From Kribbella steppae (GTDB lineage Bacteria > Actinomycetota > Actinomycetes > Propionibacteriales > Kribbellaceae): 64,000 nt of DNA. The notes below the pieces were generated by a model. That model was not told the DNA's origin. It worked only from the letters and a program-made list of their open reading frames with translations, and made no database searches. The first letter of the stretch is position 1, and the number at the start of each line of letters is the position of its first letter. The translations under genes were made by a program, and so were the position numbers. The stretch lies in the NCBI RefSeq assembly GCF_004342025.1, contig NZ_SLWN01000017.1, forward strand, positions 1 through 64,000, given 5' to 3'. This document shows, piece after piece, positions 41,744 to 49,695 of this stretch.

Positions 41744-42741
41744 CGTGCCGCCTGGCCATTGGTCAGCTTGCTCAGCAGCGGGGTGAGCAGGTCCGGAGTC
41801 AGATTGAGCGTCCCGATCTCCGGCAGGGCGCCCTGTTTGATCGCCATCGCGAGGATCGTCCCCTGGTCAAGCTCGGCGTACGCGTCCAGCATCGCCTTCT
41901 CCGCGGCGGCTTCGGCGGCGCCGATCACCCGCTTGGCATCTGCCTCTGCCTCACTCAGCGCCCGCTTGCGACCCGCGGCGGCGGCAGTCTCGATCTGCCC
42001 GGCCGCGGCCACCTCGGTCGCCCGGAGACGCTCGTTCTGACCGCGCTGGTTGACCAACTGCTCCTCGCGCCGGGCCAGCTCGATCTGGTTCTGCAGCTCG
42101 TTCTCCGCGATCGACCGCTCCCGCTCGACCGCCATCGCCCGCCGCTCGTACGTCGCCTTGTCCGCTGCCTGCTGCACCATCTCCCGGGTGGGAGTCTGCA
42201 GCGCCTTCTCCACATCCCGCTCAGCCCGTACGGCGACCACGCGGACGTCCTCGACGCCGATGCCCAGACCGGTGAGTCGCTGATCCGCGCGCAGCCCGGT
42301 GCCGACCGCCTGACGGAGCGCAGTCATGCCCTCGGACAGCGCCTCGGTCAGGCTCATCCGGGCCAGCAGGTCGAGTGCCGTCTGCTGCGCCAGCTCGGTC
42401 AGCAGACCACCGATCTGCTCCAGCGGCGTGGCCCGCCACAGCCCGGTGTCGGGGTCGATGCCGAAGTCGAGTCGGACCGCGGCCAGCCCGGGGTCGGTCA
42501 TCCGGTAGGCGACGGTGGCCTGGACGGCGACGTCCTGGAAGTCCTGCGTCCGGCCGTGGAACAGCAGCGGCTGCTCGCGGTCGTCGATCGGGATCTCGCT
42601 CAGCGACGAGTTCATCGCGCGGAACCAGAACGCCTGGCCGGCCCCGTCGTGTACCAGCTTGCCGTTGCGCAGATGCCGCACGTGGGTGGTCGGGTTGGCC
42701 CGCAGGTGGCTGATGAAGCGGAACCGGGTGATGTCTGCCAT
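41740..42741 (-). CDS. SPFH/Band-7 domain protein
   Basis: A 333-residue protein of the stomatin/prohibitin/flotillin type. The SPFH domain covers about residues 15-190 (GQAFWFRAMNSSLSEIPIDDREQPLLFHGRTQDFQDVAVQATVAYRMTDP...). A charged Ala/Glu/Arg coiled-coil stalk runs from about 195 to 285 (TYERRAMAVERERSIAENELQNQIELARREEQLVNQRGQNE). No N-terminal membrane anchor is visible, unlike most SPFH proteins. GAGGAG precedes ATG 42741. Co-transcribed with the NAD-kinase-like gene; upstream are twin operators of the divergent Nudix regulator. A scaffold role is inferred. Confidence 0.88.
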   Translation of the reverse strand: MADITRFRFISHLRANPTTHVRHLRNGKLVHDGAGQAFWFRAMNSSLSEIPIDDREQPLLFHGRTQDFQDVAVQATVAYRMTDPGLAAVRLDFGIDPDTGLWRATPLEQIGGLLTELAQQTALDLLARMSLTEALSEGMTALRQAVGTGLRADQRLTGLGIGVEDVRVVAVRAERDVEKALQTPTREMVQQAADKATYERRAMAVERERSIAENELQNQIELARREEQLVNQRGQNERLRATEVAAAGQIETAAAAGRKRALSEAEADAKRVIGAAEAAAEKAMLDAYAELDQGTILAMAIKQGALPEIGTLNLTPDLLTPLLSKLTNGQAAR

Positions 42742-42759
42742 CGGTCGTTCTCCTCTTTG

Positions 42760-42774
42760 TCGTCGATCTGACGA
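42760..42774. promoter_or_regulatory. Operator 1 of the Nudix regulator
   Basis: TCGTCGATCTGACGA: two 6-bp arms around 3 nt with one mismatch to perfect symmetry. It sits 19 nt upstream of the SPFH start, over its likely promoter. The same 15-bp design recurs 34 bp away as operator 2. Confidence 0.65.
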
Positions 42775-42793
42775 TAAGGGGTAAGATCGCTTT

Positions 42794-42808
42794 TCGTCAA
42801 GGTGACGA
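42794..42808. promoter_or_regulatory. Operator 2 of the Nudix regulator
   Basis: TCGTCAAGGTGACGA is a perfect inverted repeat (TCGTCA-N3-TGACGA). It ends one base before the -10 box of the Nudix gene, an ideal place for autorepression. Confidence 0.7.
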
Positions 42809-42809
42809 T

Positions 42810-42815
42810 TAGAGT
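42810..42815 (+). promoter_or_regulatory. Leaderless -10 box of the Nudix regulator gene
   Basis: TAGAGT followed by 7 nt and ATG 42823. No ribosome binding site is present. It directly abuts operator 2. Confidence 0.65.
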
Positions 42816-42822
42816 GCTTGCC

Positions 42823-43509
42823 ATGGACTTCGTACCGCTCGGCCTGGCCGCCGACCTGGTCATCCTGACCGTCCGCGACGGCGCCCTGCAGGTGCTGCTG
42901 ATCCGCCGGGGGATCACGCCGTACCAGGGCCGCTGGGCGCTGCCGGGCGGATTCGTGCGGCCGGACGAGGACCTCGAGCAGACCGCCCGCCGCGAGCTCG
43001 CGGAGGAGACCGGCCTGTCCTCGGACCGGATCCACCTCGAGCAGGTCGCGACGTACGGCGCTCCCGCCCGCGACCCCCGTGGTCGGGTCGTCAGCGTCGC
43101 CTACCTGGCGCTGGTGCCGGACCTGCCCGCACCGGTCGCCGGGACGGATGCCGCTTCGGCGAGTTGGGTCGCCGTCGGGGAGGTGCTGGCCGATCCGGGG
43201 CGGCTCGCATTCGACCACCACCGGATCCTGTCCGACGGGGTCGAGCGCGCACGGGCCAAGCTCGAGTACTCGCCGCTCGCCGCCGCGTTCTGCCCGCCCG
43301 AGTTCACCATCTCGGAGCTGCGCGGTGTGTACGAAGCGGTCTGGGGTACGCCGCTCGACCCGCGCAACTTCCATCGCAAGGTCACCAAGACCCCGGATTT
43401 CGTCGAGTCGGCCGGCGCCACCACCACCCGCGACGGCGGCCGCCCCGCCCAACTCTTCCGCCGCGGTACGGCGACCACGCTCTACCCGCCGATGACCCGC
43501 GGCGGTTGA
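42823..43509 (+). CDS. NrtR-type Nudix transcriptional regulator
   Basis: A 228-residue fusion of an N-terminal Nudix domain and a C-terminal winged helix. The Nudix box G43-x5-E49-x7-R57-E58-x-x-E61-E62-x-G64 is fully intact, whereas many NrtR proteins have lost it. The C-terminal part (FCPPEFTISELRGVYEAVWGTPLDPRNFHRKVTKTPDFVES) is the typical NrtR winged helix. Such regulators sense ADP-ribose or related NAD metabolites. Start chosen at ATG 42823, 7 nt after TAGAGT. It is divergent from SPFH/NAD-kinase-like genes with two operators between, so it likely controls them. Confidence 0.9.
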   Translation: MDFVPLGLAADLVILTVRDGALQVLLIRRGITPYQGRWALPGGFVRPDEDLEQTARRELAEETGLSSDRIHLEQVATYGAPARDPRGRVVSVAYLALVPDLPAPVAGTDAASASWVAVGEVLADPGRLAFDHHRILSDGVERARAKLEYSPLAAAFCPPEFTISELRGVYEAVWGTPLDPRNFHRKVTKTPDFVESAGATTTRDGGRPAQLFRRGTATTLYPPMTRGG

Positions 43510-43543
43510 CTTCGACCCGACTTGAAGTGCTTCGATCCGGCCC

Positions 43544-44224
43544 ATGACTCTGACCGGAGCACACGTCCTCGTCACCGGAGCCGGTCGCGACACCGGCCGC
43601 AAGCTCGCACTCGCCTTCGCCGCTCGTGGAGCCCAGGTTCTCGCCACCGCCCGGACCCAGTCCGCCGCCGAGGAGACCGTCGCCCTGATCGAGGCCGCCG
43701 GCGGCAACGCGACACCCGCCGTCCTCGACCTCGCCGACCCCGCGTCGATCGAGCGACTGGCCGTCGATCGGCTCGACGTCCTCGTGAACAGCGGCGCGCG
43801 CTACCTGGCCGGCGCCCCGTCACCGGCGGACATCGTTGACACGATCGCGGGCGGTGCGACCGGCACGATCCTGCTCACCGAACGGCTCCTGCCGTTGCTC
43901 AGGGCATCCAACCGCCCCGAAATCGTCAACCTGATCTCGGCCGCCGGCGAGGTCGGACATCACCGCTCACCGGCACACCCGGCGTTCTACGCGGCCAAGC
44001 ACGCTCAGGCCGGGTACGCCGAGATCCTGTCGGAGCGACTGCGTCCGGACGGGATCCGAGTGATCTCCTTGTTCCCACCGGACTTCGTCCAGGACGGCCC
44101 GCGGGAGACCGGCGCCGACCTCACCGCGCAGTCCGTCGTCGACTGCGTCCTGTTCGCCGTCGGTCAGCCGCGCGACTGCTTCATCCGATCGTTTTGCTTC
44201 GAACAGCCAGTTCCTCGGCCGTGA
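43544..44224 (+). CDS. Short-chain dehydrogenase/reductase
   Basis: A 226-residue SDR. The cofactor loop reads TGAGRDTGRKLA, a variant of TGxxxGIG with Asp-Thr in place of Gly-Ile. The NNAG motif appears as NSGA, and ISAA...FYAAKHAQAGYAE supplies the Ser-Tyr-Lys set. A TTGACT hexamer at 43506 and TTCGAT 7 nt before the ATG could form a leaderless promoter. Substrate unknown. Its last 44 bp overlap the convergent sugar kinase gene. Confidence 0.84.
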   Translation: MTLTGAHVLVTGAGRDTGRKLALAFAARGAQVLATARTQSAAEETVALIEAAGGNATPAVLDLADPASIERLAVDRLDVLVNSGARYLAGAPSPADIVDTIAGGATGTILLTERLLPLLRASNRPEIVNLISAAGEVGHHRSPAHPAFYAAKHAQAGYAEILSERLRPDGIRVISLFPPDFVQDGPRETGADLTAQSVVDCVLFAVGQPRDCFIRSFCFEQPVPRP

Positions 44225-45086
44225 TCAGATCGGTGTGGGTGCCGGGGGAGCCGCACGCCCAGGCGCCCGCGATGGATCCGGCCAGGGCGGCGTCGTACCA
44301 GCTGACGCCGTCGAGCTGACGGGCCAGGAACGCCGCGACGTAGGCATCTCCGGCGCCGTTGCTGTCGACCACTGGTCGGTCGGGAAGCTGGACCGCAGGA
44401 ATGTGGTGTGTGGCTTGGTCTCTGATGTGCAGGTAGCTGCCATCGGCGCCGGACATCGCGACCACGACCTCGGCTCGGCCGTTGGCGAAGATCCAGTCGA
44501 CGGCATCGTCCGGCAGGGCGCTAGTGGATACGAACACGATGTCGGCCGAGGTCGCGAAGTCCTTGTGATAGTCGTTCCGGCCGTCCCAGTCGTGCAGGTC
44601 GGTGGATACGGTGCAGTCCGCGGCGAGCGCGTCGGACAGTGCGTCCCGGGCGAAGTCCATGATCGAGACGTGCACGTGCCTCGCGCGTACGACGTTCGTC
44701 CGCCAGAGGTCCGGGTCGACCCGCAGTCCGGCCGGGTGCCTGGCGTCGTACAAGGCGAGGCGTCGCCCGTCCGGTGCGACCAGGTTGACCGACCGCCGCG
44801 TGCCGCTGGGGTGGAGTGCGACGTGCAGTGGCATCCGGAGGCCGTCGTACAGGTGCCGGATGCGGTCGCCCTCGTCGTCGTCACCGATCACGTCCGCGAG
44901 ACCGGCGCGCAGGCCGAGCAGGTGACAGCCGAGGGTGACGCCGTGCCCGGTGTGGCCGACGTACGACTCGACCGGATCGACGTGGATCGTCTCCACCGCG
45001 GGCAGGGGCAAGTCCGGCACCCGCACGATCGTGTCGATCCCGACGCCGCCAATCACGAACACGTCCAATTCCATGCGTCCCGTCAT
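44181..45086 (-). CDS. PfkB-family carbohydrate/nucleoside kinase
   Basis: A 301-residue ribokinase-fold kinase. N-terminal DVFVIGGVGIDTIVRVPDLPLPAVETIHVDPVESYVGHTGHGVTLGCHLLGL is the PfkB substrate-binding start, with a GHTGHG segment in place of the usual GGxxxN. The C-terminal PfkB signature DSNGAGDAYVAAFL contains the catalytic Asp and anion-hole GAGD. Phosphorylates a sugar, nucleoside or related alcohol; the exact substrate is not evident. ATG 45086 is used; ATG 45074 is equally possible. 3' end overlaps the SDR gene. Confidence 0.87.
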   Translation of the reverse strand: MTGRMELDVFVIGGVGIDTIVRVPDLPLPAVETIHVDPVESYVGHTGHGVTLGCHLLGLRAGLADVIGDDDEGDRIRHLYDGLRMPLHVALHPSGTRRSVNLVAPDGRRLALYDARHPAGLRVDPDLWRTNVVRARHVHVSIMDFARDALSDALAADCTVSTDLHDWDGRNDYHKDFATSADIVFVSTSALPDDAVDWIFANGRAEVVVAMSGADGSYLHIRDQATHHIPAVQLPDRPVVDSNGAGDAYVAAFLARQLDGVSWYDAALAGSIAGAWACGSPGTHTDLITAEELAVRSKTIG

Positions 45087-45168
45087 ACCCGACTTTCGGC
45101 AGGGGTGACAGGTGTCTTTCGCGCATGTGGACACCGCGTCGGATCGGCCCGGCATCCCGACGTACGGT

Positions 45169-45798
45169 TCATTGCTTGATGGGTGCGCCCGTCTTGGACT
45201 GGAGCTCGTCGAAGGTGACACCGTCGGCGAGCTCGACCAGCTTCAGGCCGTCCTCGGTGACGTCCAGCACGGCCAGGTCGGTGATGATCCGGTTGACCAC
45301 GCCGCGGCCGGTGTAGGGCAGGTCGCATTCGGTGAGGATCTTGTGCGAGCCGTCCTTGGCCACGTGTTCCATCAGCACGATCACCGTCTTGGCGCCGTGC
45401 ACCAGGTCCATCGCGCCGCCCATCCCCTTGACCATCTTGCCCGGGATCATCCAGTTCGACAGATCGCCGGTGGCCGACACCTGCATGGCGCCCAGGATGG
45501 CGGCGTCGATCGCGCCGCCGCGGATCATCCCGAACGACAGCGCCGAGTCGAAGAACGATGCCCCCGGCAACGTCGTGACGGTCTCCTTGCCGGCGTTGAT
45601 CAGGTCCGGGTCCTCGTCACCCTCGACCGGGTACGGGCCGACGCCGAGGATGCCGTTCTCGCTCTGCAGGACGACGGTGACGCCGTCCGGGATGTAGTTC
45701 GGCACCAGGGTCGGCAGGCCGATGCCGAGGTTCACGTACGAGCCGTCCTCCAGCTCGGCGGCGGCGCGGGCGGCCATCTGCTCACGGGTGAGTGGCAT
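45169..45798 (-). CDS. scoB: 3-oxoacid CoA-transferase, subunit B
   Basis: A 209-residue beta subunit of succinyl-CoA:3-ketoacid CoA-transferase, which activates acetoacetate for use as fuel. NLGIGLPTLVPNYIP and the catalytic glutamate in LQSENGILGVG are present, followed by GGAIDAAILGAMQVSATGDLSNWMIPG and KMVKGMGGAMDLVHGAK. Normal length for a separate B subunit. It begins 1 nt after the subunit A stop on the same strand, so translation is coupled. Confidence 0.95.
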   Translation of the reverse strand: MPLTREQMAARAAAELEDGSYVNLGIGLPTLVPNYIPDGVTVVLQSENGILGVGPYPVEGDEDPDLINAGKETVTTLPGASFFDSALSFGMIRGGAIDAAILGAMQVSATGDLSNWMIPGKMVKGMGGAMDLVHGAKTVIVLMEHVAKDGSHKILTECDLPYTGRGVVNRIITDLAVLDVTEDGLKLVELADGVTFDELQSKTGAPIKQ

Positions 45799-45799
45799 C

Positions 45800-46588
45800 T
45801 CAGGCCTCCAGCTTCTCGCGCGCGGCCTCATAGGCTTCGCGGGGTTGCACCGTGCGCTTCTCGATCCGCTTCTCGATGTCCTTGCCGACAGCAACAACGC
45901 GCTGGACGTAGACGCCGGGCAGGTGGATCTCGTCCGGGTCCAGCTCACCAGGCTGGACCAGCTCCTCGACCTGCGCGATGGTGACCCGGCCGGCCATCGC
46001 GGCCAGCGGGTTGAAGTTGCGTGCGCTCCGGTCGAACACCAGGTTGCCGTGGGTGTCGCCCTTGAGCGCGTGCACCAGGCCGAAGTCGGTGGTGATCGAG
46101 TCCTCCAGCACGTACGTCGTACCGTCGATCTCCCGGGTCTCCTTTGGCTCCGACGCCTTGGCCACCGAGCCGTCCGGGTTGTACTTCTGCGGCAGCCCGC
46201 CCTCGGCCACCTGAGTGCCGACACCGGCCAGGGTGAAGAACGCGGCGATCCCGCAGCCGCCGGCCCGCAGCTTCTCGGCCAGCGTGCCCTGCGGCGTCAG
46301 TTCGACCTCGAGCTCACCGGACAGGAACTGCCGGGCGAACTCCTTGTTCTCCCCGACGTACGACGACGTCATCTTGGCGATCCGCTTGTCCGCGAGCAGG
46401 ATGCCCAGACCCCAGTCGTCGACACCGCAGTTGTTCGACACCACGCTCAGGCCGGTCACCCCCTTGTCGTGGAGGGCGCTGATCAGTTCCATCGGGTTAC
46501 CGCACAGCCCGAAGCCGCCGACCGCGAGGCTCGCGCCGTCGCCGATGTCGTCGACCGCGGCCTGCGGTGAGTCGTACGTCTTGTCCAT
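45800..46588 (-). CDS. scoA: 3-oxoacid CoA-transferase, subunit A
   Basis: A 262-residue alpha subunit. DGASLAVGGFGLCGNPMELISAL near the N-terminus, VSNNCGVDDWGLGILL, MTSSYVGENKEFARQFLSGELEVELTPQGTLAEKLRAGGCGIAAFFTLAGVGT are hallmark segments. Together with subunit B it exchanges CoA between succinyl-CoA and acetoacetate. ATG 46588 is the only start giving the usual N-terminus (MDKTYDSPQAAV). Two palindromes lie upstream and may bind a regulator. Confidence 0.95.
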   Translation of the reverse strand: MDKTYDSPQAAVDDIGDGASLAVGGFGLCGNPMELISALHDKGVTGLSVVSNNCGVDDWGLGILLADKRIAKMTSSYVGENKEFARQFLSGELEVELTPQGTLAEKLRAGGCGIAAFFTLAGVGTQVAEGGLPQKYNPDGSVAKASEPKETREIDGTTYVLEDSITTDFGLVHALKGDTHGNLVFDRSARNFNPLAAMAGRVTIAQVEELVQPGELDPDEIHLPGVYVQRVVAVGKDIEKRIEKRTVQPREAYEAAREKLEA

Positions 46589-46645
46589 CCGGCTGCTCCG
46601 TTGCAGTGTCAGGGCTGGGTCGCTCTCGACTCTAACCAGCCATGT

Positions 46646-46687
46646 GTGGCTCCCGCGAGAGCCACCTCCTGTGGCCACTGCCACAGG
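46646..46687. promoter_or_regulatory. Two adjacent inverted repeats upstream of scoA
   Basis: GTGGCTC-N6-GAGCCAC (46646-46665) and CCTGTGGC-N4-GCCACAGG (46668-46687) are perfect palindromes 2 bp apart, about 60-100 nt before the scoA start. They could be operators or stem-loops ending the upstream TPR gene's antisense side; which cannot be told from sequence. Confidence 0.5.
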
Positions 46688-46722
46688 TGTGCCAGGGTCC
46701 TACAACGAGGTGTGCCGAGGGC

Positions 46723-47673
46723 CTATGCGGAGGCTTGGGAGTTGATCAGCAGGTTCAGCTCGTGCAGGGCCTCGTAGCGGGCGTCTTCGAGTTCCTCTGC
46801 GTCGCGGGACAGAACGATGGCCAGGTGCTCCCTGGCCGTCAGGAGATCGCCACTGCCGCGGGCGACCCGGGCCAGGCCGATGTGGGCGGCGGCAGCGGTT
46901 TCCGCCAGGTCGGCGTGCTCGGCCAGGGCCAGCGCCCAGCTGAAGTCCTCGCCGGCCGCATCCAGGTCACCCTGGTGGCGGTAGAGCTCGCCGCGCTGGC
47001 ACAGGAGCAGGCCGGACTCGTCGTCCGCTCGGAGCTTCTCCGCCAGCTCCAGGGCCTCGCTGATGATGTCGACGGGCTCGTCGACGATGTTCCGGAGCGC
47101 CGTCAGCGCCAGGAACATCCCCCAGCGGTCGTCGAGCATCCGGAAACGCCCGAGCGCCGTCCGCAGCGCTTGAGCGGCGTCACCTGGGGTGGCAGCGGTC
47201 AGACCCGGATAGCCACGGCACAGCTCGACCGCCGCCCTGGTCCAGGCGTCACCGTCCTCGTTCCGCGCCAGGACCTCTTCCACCACCGCTGCGGACTCGA
47301 ACGGCCCGAACACCAGCCCCCACAGCAGTATGGTCACCGAGTACCGAAAGGGACCAGTTGTGGCGAGCACGATGTGCTGGGCCAGCTCCAACTGCTCCTG
47401 CTCAGCTGACCCGGCTCCATGGAGCACTGCCAGCAGGTACTCCTCGTCCAGGCCGACGGGCACCGTCCGGCCCAGAATGCTCAGCACACGCTCCGCAGCG
47501 GCCGCGGCCTCGTCCTGAAGGCCTTGGGACCACCAGTAGGCCGAGTACTCGGCGACAAGGCGCAATGCAGCACGAGAGTCGCTCTCACACGCGCGTTCGA
47601 TCGCGCTCACGACCTGGTCCCCTTCGAGAGCGGACACGTCGTACCGGTCACCCTCGAAGTCCACGTACCTCAT
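46723..47673 (-). CDS. TPR-repeat protein
   Basis: A 316-residue all-helical protein. Helix-turn-helix pairs with TPR-like Ala/Leu spacing run through most of its length, clearest near the C-terminus (ESGLLLCQRGELYRHQGDLDAAGEDFSWALALAEHADLAETAAAAHIGLARVARGSGDLLTAREHLAIVL). This resembles the tail of BTAD/LuxR-type regulators, but no DNA-binding or ATPase domain is present here. It may be a stand-alone adaptor or remnant of a larger regulator. ATG 47673; GTG 47679 is an alternative. Function unknown. Confidence 0.7.
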   Translation of the reverse strand: MRYVDFEGDRYDVSALEGDQVVSAIERACESDSRAALRLVAEYSAYWWSQGLQDEAAAAAERVLSILGRTVPVGLDEEYLLAVLHGAGSAEQEQLELAQHIVLATTGPFRYSVTILLWGLVFGPFESAAVVEEVLARNEDGDAWTRAAVELCRGYPGLTAATPGDAAQALRTALGRFRMLDDRWGMFLALTALRNIVDEPVDIISEALELAEKLRADDESGLLLCQRGELYRHQGDLDAAGEDFSWALALAEHADLAETAAAAHIGLARVARGSGDLLTAREHLAIVLSRDAEELEDARYEALHELNLLINSQASA

Positions 47674-47708
47674 TGTCACCTGGACGTGTTAACGGCGTGT
47701 CACCAGGG

Positions 47709-48428
47709 TCAGAAGCGCAGTACTCCCCAGCGGTCCGGGCGGTGCATGTCGACCACGTACTGCGGCGACCAGACCCAGAAGCTCAGCTCGGTCCCCTTCA
47801 CGTACGCGCCGTCGACGACCTCGTGCGGCCACTCACAGCGCATCAGGTTCATCCGCCACTCGTCACCCGGGTTCGGCGGCGTCGCCCGGGCCTCGTTGGC
47901 TGTGCCGCTTTCGTTGTACGGCGCCAGGTCGGCCCACGGTACGGCGAGCTCCACCGACCAGCCGGTGTCGGTGTCGGACGGGTCGTTGAGCGTCCCGTCG
48001 ATGTGCAGGGCGGTCCGGAGGCCCGGCAGGTTGGTCGGGTCCACCGGTACGCCGCCGTCGACGTACGGCTTCGGCAGGGTCAGCTCCCAGATCGTGCCGA
48101 GCGGGTTGATCTCGAACTCGTAGTAGTTCAGCCCGTCGCCGTCCGGGTCGAGGAACAGCTCGAAGTTGTTCTCCTCGAACAGCTTGGTGTTCTTCTCGCT
48201 CATCGTGGACCAGACATGCGGTTCCTCGAGCAGACCACCGACGTACAGGAACTCGTCGTCGTACATCAGCTTCGCCCGGGTCCGGAACCGCGGTGCCGGC
48301 CCGTCACCACTGATGTCGACGAAGTCGGTGGTCCAGGGCGCGATCTCCCAGGCCGGGTCGGTCAGCGTCCCGTCCAGGGCCGGGGCGGTCGGCGTACGAG
48401 GGCAGTCGTAGACGGGCAGGTCAGGCAT
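47709..48428 (-). CDS. CBM9-like carbohydrate-binding domain protein
   Basis: A 239-residue protein made of a single family-9-type carbohydrate-binding fold. PALDGTLTDPAWEIAPWTTDFVDI, then KLMYDDEFLYVGGLLEEPHVW, NNFELFLDPDGDGLNYYEFEINPLGTIWEL and WSVELAVPWADLAPY are the hallmark strands. There is no signal peptide, so it may be cytoplasmic or exported by another route. Start ATG 48428 overlaps the upstream membrane-protein gene by 8 bp. The ligand is unknown. Confidence 0.85.
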   Translation of the reverse strand: MPDLPVYDCPRTPTAPALDGTLTDPAWEIAPWTTDFVDISGDGPAPRFRTRAKLMYDDEFLYVGGLLEEPHVWSTMSEKNTKLFEENNFELFLDPDGDGLNYYEFEINPLGTIWELTLPKPYVDGGVPVDPTNLPGLRTALHIDGTLNDPSDTDTGWSVELAVPWADLAPYNESGTANEARATPPNPGDEWRMNLMRCEWPHEVVDGAYVKGTELSFWVWSPQYVVDMHRPDRWGVLRF

Positions 48429-48900
48429 CGGCACGCTCCAGCAGTCGGGCGACGAGGTTGGCGACGAGGAAGGTGATCGCGGTCAGCACCGGTACGACGC
48501 CCAGCGTCCACGGTGACGACAGGTTCTCGGTGAGGAAGGCGAGCACGAGGATCAGCATGAAGGTGACGCCGAGGAACGCCACCAGGCGGGGGTGCGGCAT
48601 CGCCAGCCGGCTCAGGGCGAGCCCGCCGAGCACGATGGTGACCACGACGATCAGCACGAGCAGCGGAAGGCCGAGGGCGCCGCAGTTCGAGGTGTCGCGG
48701 ACCCGCTCGCAACCGCGCTCGCTCAGCCACACCAGCGCGATGGTCGCGAACCCGCACAACAGCCCGACGACGGCGAGGATCAGCGCCGGCGGCAACGGCG
48801 GCGCGTCGAACCGCCCCTCGTCGGCCTCTTCCTCGTCGGCAGCTTCCAGAAGGTCCTCAAGATCCTCCGGCATCCGGCCGCTCTCGTCCTCCTGGCTCAT
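48421..48900 (-). CDS. Small integral membrane protein
   Basis: A 159-residue protein. An acidic N-terminus (MSQEDESGRMPEDLEDLLEAADEEEADEG) precedes about four hydrophobic helices (ALILAVVGLLCGFATIALVWL; LPLLVLIVVVTIVLGGLAL; LVAFLGVTFMLILVLAFL; VLTAITFLVANLV). An extracytoplasmic loop between helices 1 and 2 contains two cysteines (GCERVRDTSNC) that may form a disulphide. Not recognised as a named family. It lies between lipB and the CBM9-like gene on the same strand. Confidence 0.7.
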   Translation of the reverse strand: MSQEDESGRMPEDLEDLLEAADEEEADEGRFDAPPLPPALILAVVGLLCGFATIALVWLSERGCERVRDTSNCGALGLPLLVLIVVVTIVLGGLALSRLAMPHPRLVAFLGVTFMLILVLAFLTENLSSPWTLGVVPVLTAITFLVANLVARLLERADA

Positions 48901-48918
48901 TTGCCGAAGGCTACCGAC

Positions 48919-49548
48919 TCAGGCAGCGCCAAGCGATCGTGCGATCGCATCCCGTACGTCGGAATCTGCCGGAGCCGGCCGACCACGCTCAGCTGCCAGC
49001 TCGGCCAGCGAGACCATCGTGACGTCGTGGAGCCCGCAACTCGTGAACGTGTGAAACACCGACATGTCCGGATCCACGTTCACCGAGAACCCGTGACTGG
49101 TCACGCCGCGCCGGATCCGCATCCCGATCGAGCACAGCTTGCGGCCGTCCTCGGTCCACACCCCGACCAGACTGCTCGCACCCTTCGGCGTGTCCCGTCG
49201 TACCAGTGGGAAGCCGAGCGACCCGAGCGCCTCGATCAGCCCGTTCTCCACCCAGCGCACGATGTCCACCGGCCCGCGCTGCTTCAGGTCGATCACGAGA
49301 TACCCGACCACCTGTCCCGGCCCGTGGTACGTCGCGAACCCACCCCGATCCACCGCCACCGCCGGGATCCCCGCCGTCTCCGCGGGGAGATCCTCCACCA
49401 CCGTCCGCGGCCCGTACGTGATCACCGGCGGATGACTCAACAGGAACAACCGATCCGCGGCCGTCCCCTCGACCCGCTCCTCGACCCAGTCCCGCATCTC
49501 TTTGGCCGCGACTTCGTAGTCGACCTCACCCAGATCCACGCGCTGCAT
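48919..49548 (-). CDS. lipB: Lipoyl(octanoyl) transferase
   Basis: Transfers octanoate from acyl carrier protein to lipoyl domains, first step of lipoate assembly. 209 residues with VDRGGFATYHGPGQVVGYLVIDL (HGPGQ motif), K137 in GRKLCSIGMRIRRGV and catalytic C171 in TSCGLHDVTMVSL. The start at ATG 49548 gives the family-typical N-terminus (MQRVDLGEVDY). It lies downstream of tRNA-Pro and its terminator. All key residues are present. lipA is not in the window. Confidence 0.94.
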   Translation of the reverse strand: MQRVDLGEVDYEVAAKEMRDWVEERVEGTAADRLFLLSHPPVITYGPRTVVEDLPAETAGIPAVAVDRGGFATYHGPGQVVGYLVIDLKQRGPVDIVRWVENGLIEALGSLGFPLVRRDTPKGASSLVGVWTEDGRKLCSIGMRIRRGVTSHGFSVNVDPDMSVFHTFTSCGLHDVTMVSLAELAAERGRPAPADSDVRDAIARSLGAA

Positions 49549-49578
49549 GAGTTCAGCGTAGGCCGGTGGAAACAGCAC

Positions 49579-49606
49579 GAGGGCGGTGACCGGAGTCACC
49601 GCCCTC
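49579..49606 (-). terminator. Terminator hairpin downstream of tRNA-Pro
   Basis: Perfect 12-bp stem (49579-49590 with 49595-49606) with 4-nt loop, beginning 4 nt after the encoded CCA of the tRNA on the minus strand. Confidence 0.8.
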
Positions 49607-49612
49607 GATTGG

Positions 49613-49686
<74 letters not shown>

Positions 49687-49695
49687 AAGCCGGAG

